This document shows, one piece after another, positions 7,451 to 12,833 of a stretch of 36,727 nucleotides of DNA; position 1 is the stretch's first letter; every line of letters begins with the position of its first letter. The position numbers and the translations under genes were made by a program. Origin of the DNA: a virus; the IMG/VR virus record IMGVR_UViG_3300005096_000132, positions 1-36,727 of that record; one strand, 5' to 3'. The notes beneath the pieces were generated by a model. The model was not told the DNA's origin and made no database searches. It worked only from the letters and a program-made list of their open reading frames with translations.

Positions 7451-7859
7451 AACAAACGTTTTCCGTATTCACGACTTTATTTTAAGACCTGAAAACAAGC
7501 GCTGCCGAAAATGCAAATTGTTAAAGCCTGCGAATCCCGATTTTTTCTACATGGATCCACAAAATCAAAAAAAGATGACTAAAATTTGTATCCCCTGCCA
7601 AAAGTATGAATTAAAAATGAGGCGATTCTACGCAGCAAAGCGTAAGAAAAACGTCAATCTCAATGCTGTAGCATCGTTCGAAGTTTGTTACAGCGTCGGC
7701 AACGTTTCAACGCTCGACGCGTATACGTTTTTGTCTGACCAGATGACAAATAAGGATGCACTAAAACGAGTCAATTCAGAACGGAAAAAAATGGGGCTGC
7801 CACTGACATCATTCGGGGCTTTAGTCTATGCGAAAAAATTCAGCAACGTGCCAGGATAA
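7443..7859 (+). CDS. Zinc-ribbon protein, 138 residues
   Basis: Residues 21-54 contain CRKCKLLKPANPDFFY then CIPC, spaced like a treble-clef or zinc-ribbon fold and similar to the zinc half of some HNH nucleases and phage proteins. The C-terminal half has no catalytic HNH motif that I can see. The ATG overlaps the end of gam. It is the first of three successive small cysteine-pair proteins. Nucleic-acid binding is plausible but not shown. Confidence 0.6.
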   Translation: MLKTNVFRIHDFILRPENKRCRKCKLLKPANPDFFYMDPQNQKKMTKICIPCQKYELKMRRFYAAKRKKNVNLNAVASFEVCYSVGNVSTLDAYTFLSDQMTNKDALKRVNSERKKMGLPLTSFGALVYAKKFSNVPG

Positions 7860-7862
7860 AAA

Positions 7863-8090
7863 GTGAACAGTTATTACACTGATATTTTATTCAAGGTTGA
7901 TTCTCCTAGGTTTAGGATGCTAAGCCGAAAGCATTTTGGCGTCGAAACCCCAAATTGGGGCAGTCAAAATCACAAGAAAATCGAAGCGTTTATATCCGAT
8001 TTTCTAAACCAAAAAATAAACGTGCACTCAGTTGAAGAACGGGTGCAAATCGGGACAGGGATCCCGACCTGGGTAATTAGCTATGAATGA
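7863..8090 (+). CDS. Hypothetical protein, 75 residues
   Basis: The start is GTG at 7863, with only a weak ribosome-binding site, four bases after the previous stop. The frame ends in an overlap with the next start (ATGA-like at 8083-8090). The sequence is aromatic and basic with no recognised motif. Support comes from tight packing in the operon. Confidence 0.5.
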   Translation: MNSYYTDILFKVDSPRFRMLSRKHFGVETPNWGSQNHKKIEAFISDFLNQKINVHSVEERVQIGTGIPTWVISYE

Positions 8091-8391
8091 TAAACCGATA
8101 AATATACGACTACAGGTTGCTTTTTCTGCGATTGGGATAGATTTCGCTGCTCGGTCAGCTTCAAAAGTCGCGGTCGAACACTGGAAGAAATATCCACGAT
8201 TAAACAGACCCTATTACACCCGGAAAAAGCCCATCAATTATCCCATTTGTTCGTTTTGCAAAAAAGAAGACCTTGAAAACTACTTTACCTCAAAAAGAGA
8301 CGGTCGTGTCCTTTGTAAGCCCTGTTTTTCCAATCGAGTCGAAAAACAATTGGCAAAAGAAGTCCAAAAGGATAAATCAAATGAAGAATGA
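8083..8391 (+). CDS. Small protein with C-terminal zinc ribbon
   Basis: The product is 102 residues. After an alpha-helical N-terminal half, residues about 64-88 show CSFCKKEDLENYF then CKPC, a two-CxxC zinc site, followed by a charged helical tail. It overlaps both neighbours. The family is not recognised; an accessory DNA- or RNA-binding role is inference from the zinc site. Confidence 0.6.
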   Translation: MNDKPINIRLQVAFSAIGIDFAARSASKVAVEHWKKYPRLNRPYYTRKKPINYPICSFCKKEDLENYFTSKRDGRVLCKPCFSNRVEKQLAKEVQKDKSNEE

Positions 8392-8647
8392 TCCGTTGAA
8401 TAAAAGCAAAAACCCACATAAATTCGAAAAATTCCCTTGCTACACTTGTGGTTATAAATGGGTCAAAGGGGCTCACGGAGGTCATTCCTGTTCAAAATTG
8501 CTGCTTCAGAGGATCAATCGCTTACAAAGCATGCTACGAGGTCGACTTGATTTAATAAAATGCGGGATTGCTCATAATTTCCCTAAAAACAGCCCTTACG
8601 AAAATGACCTTTATACTAGCGTCATTGAATTATTAGATGAAACATAA
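8381..8647 (+). CDS. Cys/His-containing small protein ending in an attC R'' box
   Basis: The product is 88 residues from ATG 8381, overlapping the previous gene by 11 bases; the in-frame start at 8273 would be buried in that gene. CYTCGYKWVKGAHGGHSC (about 18-35) is a probable zinc site. The stop codon TAA (8645-8647) lies within the ACATAAC box that opens the first attC site, just as cassette genes end. Its 5' end, however, is fused to the phage operon and shows no cassette boundary. It may be a phage gene captured at the edge of the array. Confidence 0.6.
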   Translation: MKNDPLNKSKNPHKFEKFPCYTCGYKWVKGAHGGHSCSKLLLQRINRLQSMLRGRLDLIKCGIAHNFPKNSPYENDLYTSVIELLDET

Positions 8648-8725
8648 CGCCAGCATTAACCCACGAACCGATGGCGTGAATTAGACATAAGGTATCGCAG
8701 AGCCGGGTTAAATTTATTGTTAGCA
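8642..8725 (+). repeat. attC-like integron recombination site A (84 bp)
   Basis: R''-like box ACATAAC (8642-8648) and R'-like box GTTAGCA (8719-8725) bracket inner arms TTAACCC (8656-8662) and GGGTTAA (8705-8711), which are perfect complements. Seven unpaired bases on each side separate the outer and inner arms, matching the box/spacer/box layout of attC. Inner CGAT and ATCG can extend the hairpin. The boxes match the consensus RYYYAAC/GTTRRRY imperfectly, so this site is less certain than the two downstream. Confidence 0.7.
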
Positions 8726-8743
8726 CTTTTTAGGGAGAGAAAC

Positions 8744-9076
8744 ATGAAAGACAAAGTTTTGAATTGGTTCGCTCAGGGAGAAATAGGCGTCAGCTCAAAA
8801 ACGATGGCGTGCACTGTTATAGGCATGACTTTAGACGATACTTGGTCTGCATATGAAAATCATCCGTCAGACCCAGATGACTTTCGGCGATGCTTATTAT
8901 TTCTGGAAGCTGTGCCGGAAGCAAGAAGCCATTTTAATAAAATATCAAAGCTGAGCCCCGTATGGGAAAGACTCGTTGATTCGTGGGATGTGCTTGAATC
9001 TCTTCTAAAAGAAGAAATGAGTAAAGGAAACAAAGCACCGAAAACTTATGAAATGATGAAAAATCTAGGTTGTTAA
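8744..9076 (+). CDS. Cassette gene 1: phage-type hypothetical protein
   Basis: The product is 110 residues from ATG 8744, with a GGGAGAG ribosome-binding site. The sequence WFAQGEIGVSSKTMA, HPSDPDDFRRCLLFLEAVPEAR, and the terminal KAPKTYEMMKNL, resembles a protein family seen in many phages and in integron cassettes; function unknown. The gene starts 19 bases after the attC cut position and ends in TGTTAAT, an R''-like box that fits its own leading TTAGCA at five of seven positions. Unlike the early genes upstream, it does not overlap its neighbours. Confidence 0.7.
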   Translation: MKDKVLNWFAQGEIGVSSKTMACTVIGMTLDDTWSAYENHPSDPDDFRRCLLFLEAVPEARSHFNKISKLSPVWERLVDSWDVLESLLKEEMSKGNKAPKTYEMMKNLGC

Positions 9077-9128
9077 TGGCAGGATCAGCCGCCGCACGAC
9101 GACACGGGGTATGGATAGAGGAATTAAG
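9071..9128 (+). repeat. Degenerate attC-like site B
   Basis: TGTTAAT (9071-9077) overlaps the stop codon of the preceding gene, followed by GGCAGGA and TCAGCCGCCGC in the position of the left arm. The right arm and R' box are poor: ATTAAGGC at 9123 is only roughly complementary to the R''-like box. It is best read as a decayed or truncated attC. Confidence 0.4.
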
Positions 9129-9131
9129 GCC

Positions 9132-9326
9132 ATGAAAAATCTTAAACTTTGGATTACGGGGTTTCCTACTGGGGCAGCAATAATCGTAGAAGTCATCAAA
9201 GAAAGAGATGGCATGCCTGGGTTCTTTTATATAAGAAAACCGGGCGGAGGAACGGACACCACAACAAGTGACTTTTTATTTGATATCCCACCGCAGGTTA
9301 CGGCGACTGATATGAGCAAAGCCTAA
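9132..9326 (+). CDS. Cassette gene 2: hypothetical protein, 64 residues
   Basis: ATG 9132 follows a GAATTAAGG stretch. The product begins MKNLKLWITGFPTGAAIIVE and looks like a small, mainly beta-strand protein ending in a polar tail. No family is recognised. Its TAA stop (9324-9326) lies inside a perfect R'' box, GCCTAAC (9321-9327), typical of cassette genes. Confidence 0.6.
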   Translation: MKNLKLWITGFPTGAAIIVEVIKERDGMPGFFYIRKPGGGTDTTTSDFLFDIPPQVTATDMSKA

Positions 9327-9350
9327 CGGATAAATGTTGAGCCGCGAGGC
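9321..9350 (+). repeat. Truncated attC (R''/L'' half only), site C
   Basis: GCCTAAC is an exact RYYYAAC match and is followed by GGATAAAT and GTTGAGCCGCG in the left-arm position. The sequence then breaks off into AGGCCCAAGGAG, the ribosome-binding site of the next gene. The loop, right arm and R' box are missing, so this site should not recombine normally. Confidence 0.5.
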
Positions 9351-9361
9351 CCAAGGAGAAT

Positions 9362-9640
9362 ATGAAAATGGACGATAATATCGAGTCGCGCTCGAACGAG
9401 GTGTTAGATGGTGGGAAATTAAAGACTATTTCGGAAGAAACAGGTGATAATGATTTTGGAAACGCCAAGAAGGGAATGAAGCTATATCAGTGGATTGTAC
9501 GGATGGATAGCATGTTGCAAAGGGATTTGTTTTTGTCAAGGTCATTTTATATCGATGAAATTCATGCTTCTTGCGATTATCCGAAAGATAGACAATATAC
9601 GCTGGTCTGTAAAGCTAAGTGGACTGAAATAGAAATCTAA
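9362..9640 (+). CDS. Cassette gene 3: hypothetical protein, 92 residues
   Basis: AAGGAG (9353-9358) lies four bases before ATG 9362. The product has an acidic, disordered-looking first third, then a soluble domain (KLYQWIVRMDSML, DYPKDRQYTLVCKAKW). No family is recognised. The TAA stop (9638-9640) falls inside ATCTAAC, the R'' box of attC site D. Confidence 0.65.
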   Translation: MKMDDNIESRSNEVLDGGKLKTISEETGDNDFGNAKKGMKLYQWIVRMDSMLQRDLFLSRSFYIDEIHASCDYPKDRQYTLVCKAKWTEIEI

Positions 9641-9723
9641 CGGCAAGCTAACGCGCCGCCCCAAGAGACGAGGTGACTAGGAAGACAGTTTTCTGCGGTC
9701 GCCTGTTCAGCGGATTGTTGGGT
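9635..9723 (+). repeat. attC integron recombination site D (89 bp)
   Basis: R'' ATCTAAC (9635-9641) and R' GTTGGGT (9717-9723) match RYYYAAC and GTTRRRY exactly. The inner arms GCTAAC (9648-9653 region) and GTTCAGC (9705-9711 region) pair with a single unpaired C on this strand, that is, an extrahelical G on the bottom strand, the hallmark of attC recognition by integron integrase. The site has the same length as site E and closely resembles it. Confidence 0.88.
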
Positions 9724-9961
9724 GGAAAATATATTAGACCGGATAACCGGACAGGAACCCGAAAAAACTCCCTGGCCCCATCGTCACACCGGATTTTCTG
9801 GTTGGGAGATAAAATCAAAGTGAACGGGGTAGGGCTAAAGCATATTATCGGCAGGTTGGGGAGACCCATATATTTTTCACCCAACGGCGAGCTAACGCGC
9901 CGCCCTAGGAGACGGTGCAAATAGGAAGACTGCTTTCTGCGGTCGCACGTTCAGCGTTTTG
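9718..9961 (+). mobile_element. Integron cassette without a convincing gene (244 bp)
   Basis: The cassette begins TTGGGT after the G of site D, and its own attC begins ACCCAAC (9879-9885), the exact reverse complement of GTTGGGT. This match between the first and last bases is expected for one excisable cassette. The 155 bases between the sites hold no start codon with a ribosome-binding site followed by a plausible protein. Open frames on both strands run through the attC hairpins and look spurious. It may be a non-coding or regulatory cassette. Confidence 0.7.
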
Positions 9962-9967
9962 TTATAA
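9879..9967 (+). repeat. attC integron recombination site E (89 bp)
   Basis: R'' ACCCAAC (9879-9885) is perfect; R' is GTTATAA (9961-9967). The inner arms GCTAACG (9891-9897) and CGTTCAGC (9948-9955) pair with one extrahelical base. The site shares most of its sequence with site D, including AAGAC and TTTCTGCGGTCGC in the loop region, and has identical box spacing. Confidence 0.88.
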
Positions 9968-9985
9968 ACGATTGGAGCATAAGCA

Positions 9986-10192
9986 ATGATTTCTAAAATA
10001 CAAAGGCAATTGATGGAGCATACAGTTTCTGGCCCGAATAGAAACTGGTTTGGAACTGATAGGGAAAGCAGCGATGGTCTAGAATTTAAAAAACTTGTTG
10101 ATGCAGGACTGGCGACCGCAGAAACCCCGCCGCCATGGATGGGGGATGATGTTATCTACAGGCTCACGCCAGAAGGAAGAGCTATTTTATAA
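9986..10192 (+). CDS. Cassette gene 4: small winged-helix-like protein, 68 residues
   Basis: ATG 9986 lies 24 bases after the attC cut position, with GGAGCAT upstream. The product starts MISKIQRQLMEHTV and ends DDVIYRLTPEGRAIL, the pattern of small winged-helix-like proteins common in phages and cassettes (a helix, then a wing ending in LTxxGR). The stop TAA lies in TTATAAC (10187-10193), the exact reverse complement of GTTATAA at the start of this cassette. The attC that should follow is missing beyond this box. Confidence 0.7.
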   Translation: MISKIQRQLMEHTVSGPNRNWFGTDRESSDGLEFKKLVDAGLATAETPPPWMGDDVIYRLTPEGRAIL

Positions 10193-10193
10193 C
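10187..10193 (+). repeat. Solitary R'' box ending the cassette array
   Basis: TTATAAC is the exact reverse complement of the R' box at 9961-9967, as expected for the R'' box of the same cassette. The rest of the site has been lost: GemA starts 20 bases later. This marks the right edge of the array. Confidence 0.55.
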
Positions 10194-10212
10194 ATAGTCA
10201 TAAGTGGAAAAA

Positions 10213-10776
10213 ATGAAACGACGGACTGATCAAAACAATCGTATTTGGGGATTGGTTTCAGAACTGGCTCGCCGAGGCGGGCTCAGTAAAGATGAGGCCA
10301 AAAACATCATGCATAGCTACTGCCGCGATTTAGGCCAATCTTCAAGCTCTGCCCTCAGCACCACCCAGGCCGATGCTCTTATCGAGCGACTACGTGAAAA
10401 CATCGACAAAACAAACGTGCCAGAATCAAAAAATGAAATCACAAAAAAACAACAGGACACCTTAAAACATCTTTATGTCGATGCAGGCATTCGAGACCCA
10501 AAAGCTTTTTGCCAACGCATCATTAAAAAAGCATGGCCTCAAACCCGGATAGACGGCATAAAAATGCACAGCGCACTATGCAACATGCTCTGCCGCGAGT
10601 ATCCACGCGATAAATGCCTCTCTATCGTATCGACCCTAAAGAATAGCCCAAAATTAAACACCTGGGAAAAAGGATTTATTGCCGATTTAACCCACCGCTT
10701 CGCCGGCAAAGACAAAGACTTCTTAACAGCCGGTCGCATCGGAAAACTGTTAGAAGTAAAACGAAGAAACCAATAA
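10213..10776 (+). CDS. gemA: GemA-like regulatory protein (DUF1018, Mu gp16)
   Basis: The product is 187 residues. It has the family layout: an N-terminal helical repeat (NNRIWGLVSELARRGGLSKDEAKNIM, AL-STTQADALIERL), a spacer, and a second QQDTLKHLYVDAGIRDPKAFCQRI module near the C-terminus. Mu GemA alters host gene expression and supercoiling. ATG 10213 is preferred to a GTG nine bases upstream, although neither has a strong ribosome-binding site. Its place between the cassettes and mor, and not next to gam, is what exposes the cassette block as an insertion. Confidence 0.88.
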   Translation: MKRRTDQNNRIWGLVSELARRGGLSKDEAKNIMHSYCRDLGQSSSSALSTTQADALIERLRENIDKTNVPESKNEITKKQQDTLKHLYVDAGIRDPKAFCQRIIKKAWPQTRIDGIKMHSALCNMLCREYPRDKCLSIVSTLKNSPKLNTWEKGFIADLTHRFAGKDKDFLTAGRIGKLLEVKRRNQ

Positions 10777-10779
10777 AGA

Positions 10780-10818
10780 TTTTACCCCACTTTGAAAAAG
10801 GGGGGTAAGGGGGGATTT
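10780..10818 (+). repeat. Half copy of G-rich repeat supplying the mor ribosome-binding site
   Basis: TTTTACCCCACTTTG, an A/G run, then TAAGGGGGGATTT. The element ends one base before the mor ATG, with five bases between its last G and the start codon. Confidence 0.85.
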
Positions 10819-10819
10819 A

Positions 10820-11113
10820 ATGAAAACCGAATGGCTCAAAGAAATTAAGCTCAAAGACCTCCCCGACCCCTACCCGGAAATCGCCGAGAAATTTGGCATC
10901 GAAGTCGCAGTCGGCTTAGCATTACATTTTGCAGGCATGGGGCTCTATTTCCCCAAAATAGATTCTGCATTACGAAAAATAAGAAATGAAAAAATACGCA
11001 AAGAATTTGACGGTTGCAACCACCGTATTTTAGCCCGGAAATATGATCTCGCCGAAAGACATGTCCGCCGACTGGTGGATGCAAACGATGATCACCAAAT
11101 CGGAATGTTCTGA
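10820..11113 (+). CDS. mor: Mor-family middle transcription activator
   Basis: The product is 97 residues (Mu Mor has 129). The N-terminal dimerisation part reads PDPYPEIAEKFGIEVAVGLALHFAGMGLYFP, matching the family's LP-x-IA-x-G-x-LA-x-F-G-G-x-x-YxP pattern. The C-terminal helix-turn-helix reads NHRILARKYDLAERHVRRLV. Mor activates the middle promoter of Mu by bridging to RNA polymerase. The ribosome-binding site is the G run of the preceding repeat. A possible target dyad lies downstream at 11148-11159. Confidence 0.88.
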   Translation: MKTEWLKEIKLKDLPDPYPEIAEKFGIEVAVGLALHFAGMGLYFPKIDSALRKIRNEKIRKEFDGCNHRILARKYDLAERHVRRLVDANDDHQIGMF

Positions 11114-11147
11114 CTGTTTCTTCTACCTGAATTCCCCCAACATTTCC

Positions 11148-11194
11148 TGACACGCGTCACAAGCCCTTAGCCCCACCCCTTGATATCCTAAGAT
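11148..11194 (+). promoter_or_regulatory. Candidate Mor-dependent promoter
   Basis: TGAC-ACGC-GTCA (11148-11159) is a dyad about 43-48 bases before a likely start set by TATCCT (11184-11189) or TAAGAT (11189-11194). There is no good -35 box, as expected for an activator-dependent promoter. In Mu the Mor dyad is centred near -43. It precedes the next operon directly. Prediction only. Confidence 0.35.
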
Positions 11195-11216
11195 TACATC
11201 AAAGGAGGGGAGGCCA

Positions 11217-11654
11217 ATGAATCAACAACAATTCAGTCGAGGAGGTGAACGCTATGTCGTTTTAATCTTATTCATTTTCATTTGCACCTTTTTGCTCTTT
11301 CGCTGCACGAACGAACCCGTGCAAGCCAAAGAACTTCCACTTTTTATCCAAATAACAGATTTAACCAACACGCCAAAAAAATATAACGGTCAACGCATCG
11401 CTGTAAAAGGATTTGTTTCCGACCGCAAGATCGCCCACGGTCGTATGGGCTCCCTTTTTCTCGTCTATGAAATCACCACGCTAACCCAAAAGCCGTTTAA
11501 AGCCCATACGATCACTGCGATCTCCGGCACATTACTGTCCGCCAAAATCGGCGACGACGTGCATGTGCAAGGCACATTTTTAATCAACAAAAAACATGGT
11601 GGTTATTTTCAGCCGCCTTTTATCCGTATTGAATATTTAGGGAGCGACCAGTGA
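11217..11654 (+). CDS. Membrane-anchored protein with OB-fold-like domain
   Basis: The product is 145 residues. AAGGAGGGGAGG gives a very strong ribosome-binding site for ATG 11217. Residues 13-31 form one transmembrane segment (YVVLILFIFICTFLLF); the cysteine after it does not sit in a good lipobox. The outer part (KKYNGQRIAVKGFVSD, then GDDVHVQGTFLI) looks like a small five-strand OB-type domain. It is the first gene after the putative middle promoter, where Mu carries lysis genes, but I see no enzymatic motif. Confidence 0.65.
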   Translation: MNQQQFSRGGERYVVLILFIFICTFLLFRCTNEPVQAKELPLFIQITDLTNTPKKYNGQRIAVKGFVSDRKIAHGRMGSLFLVYEITTLTQKPFKAHTITAISGTLLSAKIGDDVHVQGTFLINKKHGGYFQPPFIRIEYLGSDQ

Positions 11655-11872
11655 AAAAGCTCGGCAAAATACCCGGATGGCTCGCCATATTTGTGCTTTT
11701 AGGTTTCATCGGCATGTTTATCGGTCTAATGCTAAAGCCGGTGCCCAAAGGAGCAGAAGAACACATAGGAGTCATAGTCGATGCCATGAAGGTGTCTCTG
11801 GCCATGCTCATCCTGCATCACGCAAAACAAGGAAAAGGAGATACAAATGATGTCAAAGATGTCGAAAATTAA
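11651..11872 (+). CDS. Small membrane protein, holin candidate
   Basis: The product is 73 residues from GTG 11651, overlapping the previous stop (GTGA). Residues about 9-28 are a clear transmembrane helix (GWLAIFVLLGFIGMFIGLML); a second amphipathic or weak membrane segment follows (VIVDAMKVSLAMLILHHA), then a charged tail. Size, topology and position after mor would suit a holin, but no family match is recognised and no endolysin is nearby. Confidence 0.5.
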   Translation: MKKLGKIPGWLAIFVLLGFIGMFIGLMLKPVPKGAEEHIGVIVDAMKVSLAMLILHHAKQGKGDTNDVKDVEN

Positions 11873-12284
11873 GTTTTTAATCGCAGGTTTTGTGCTGCTT
11901 GTGACCGCCCCCACTTTTGCGCAAATGTCTGTAACACAAAGCGGGACAGAATTCGAGATTAAGTATACCGAGCCGACACAAAACGCGGTAAACCCGGATA
12001 CCGGCGAAGCCCCGCCGCTGACTGACCTCGCATTTACGACCATTTTCTTTCAAAAAGATTTCGACGCTCAGCCCACAAAAATAGTGGATGTTGCGGCGAC
12101 TTCTCCTTCTGGCGGGGGTAAAATAACTCAACTCATCACTGTCCCGATTACACCATTTTCAGAATATAACCTTGATTTTTTAACCACCGCAACAGACGAC
12201 GCAGTTCCCCTTGCGAACGAGAGTGAAGAGTCTGTCCGAGTGCAGGAACGTATCGATAATTGGGCACCGGCTCCGCCAGGATGA
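11847..12284 (+). CDS. Exported protein with possible fibronectin-like fold
   Basis: The product is 145 residues. The signal peptide has hydrophobic core FLIAGFVLLVTA with probable cleavage after TFA-Q. The mature part is beta-rich (VTQSGTEFEIKYTEPTQNA, VPITPFSEYNLDFLTTATDD) with spacing like a fibronectin type III domain. It overlaps the previous gene by 26 bases. A phage particle protein would not normally carry a signal peptide, so this may act in the periplasm or be a host-derived gene; function unknown. Confidence 0.6.
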   Translation: MMSKMSKIKFLIAGFVLLVTAPTFAQMSVTQSGTEFEIKYTEPTQNAVNPDTGEAPPLTDLAFTTIFFQKDFDAQPTKIVDVAATSPSGGGKITQLITVPITPFSEYNLDFLTTATDDAVPLANESEESVRVQERIDNWAPAPPG

Positions 12285-12332
12285 TCGATGGAATAATCGC
12301 GCTTTTGCAATCTTTTTATTAAGGATTAATCA

Positions 12333-12830
12333 ATGTCTGTTCTGGGATTAACATCACAAAATTATGGCGGGAGCGGGAAAGTGTTTCCAAGCCGGCATAT
12401 CGGTGCAAGCAATAGCCGCCAGCTCTCTGGTCATGGGGTCATGGCTAGTCTCGATGCAGATGCAACGATTGAGCTGGAAACCCAAGGCCTCCCCGCGACG
12501 GCCCCAGCCGGGACGCTAAAAGCGGTAATCGAGTCATACGCAATTGTCGCCGCCACCCAAAGTGCATTTTTGCGGCTGCTTTGGGTGGCTCGCACCGCTG
12601 GTGAAAATTTTGACACCCAGACCCTCAATGACGAGCACGCTGCCGGGGATTTAGAGATCGAGCACACCACGGCAGACAACGATGAGGGCATTATCACAAA
12701 AGTGGTCTTAGATGCCGACACCATCACGTATGGCACAGATTATGCGGTGCGGGTGCATCTTGATCTAAAAAATACGTCTTGGGATTTAGCAGTGCAATGG
12801 GTTTTTAAAGCCTATTTAATTTGGGAATAA
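12333..12830 (+). CDS. Probable virion-associated protein, 165 residues
   Basis: Beta-rich sequence without signal peptide: SVLGLTSQNYGGSGKVFPSR at the start and a C-terminal WDLAVQWVFKAYLIWE. It lies four bases before the LamG-repeat gene, so the two are probably made together. I recognise no family; a fibre or adaptor role is inferred from the neighbour. AAGGA lies upstream of ATG 12333. Confidence 0.55.
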   Translation: MSVLGLTSQNYGGSGKVFPSRHIGASNSRQLSGHGVMASLDADATIELETQGLPATAPAGTLKAVIESYAIVAATQSAFLRLLWVARTAGENFDTQTLNDEHAAGDLEIEHTTADNDEGIITKVVLDADTITYGTDYAVRVHLDLKNTSWDLAVQWVFKAYLIWE

Positions 12831-12833
12831 AAA

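Noticed and set aside
9648-9920. Minus-strand open frame across the gene-less cassette (and a plus-strand frame 9673-9924)
   Set aside because: Both run straight through the attC hairpins, so part of each product is just translated recombination site; no ribosome-binding site or family pattern was seen.
11217-11654. Lipoprotein call for the OB-like membrane protein
   Set aside because: The residues before the cysteine (LFR) do not fit a lipobox; a plain membrane anchor fits better.
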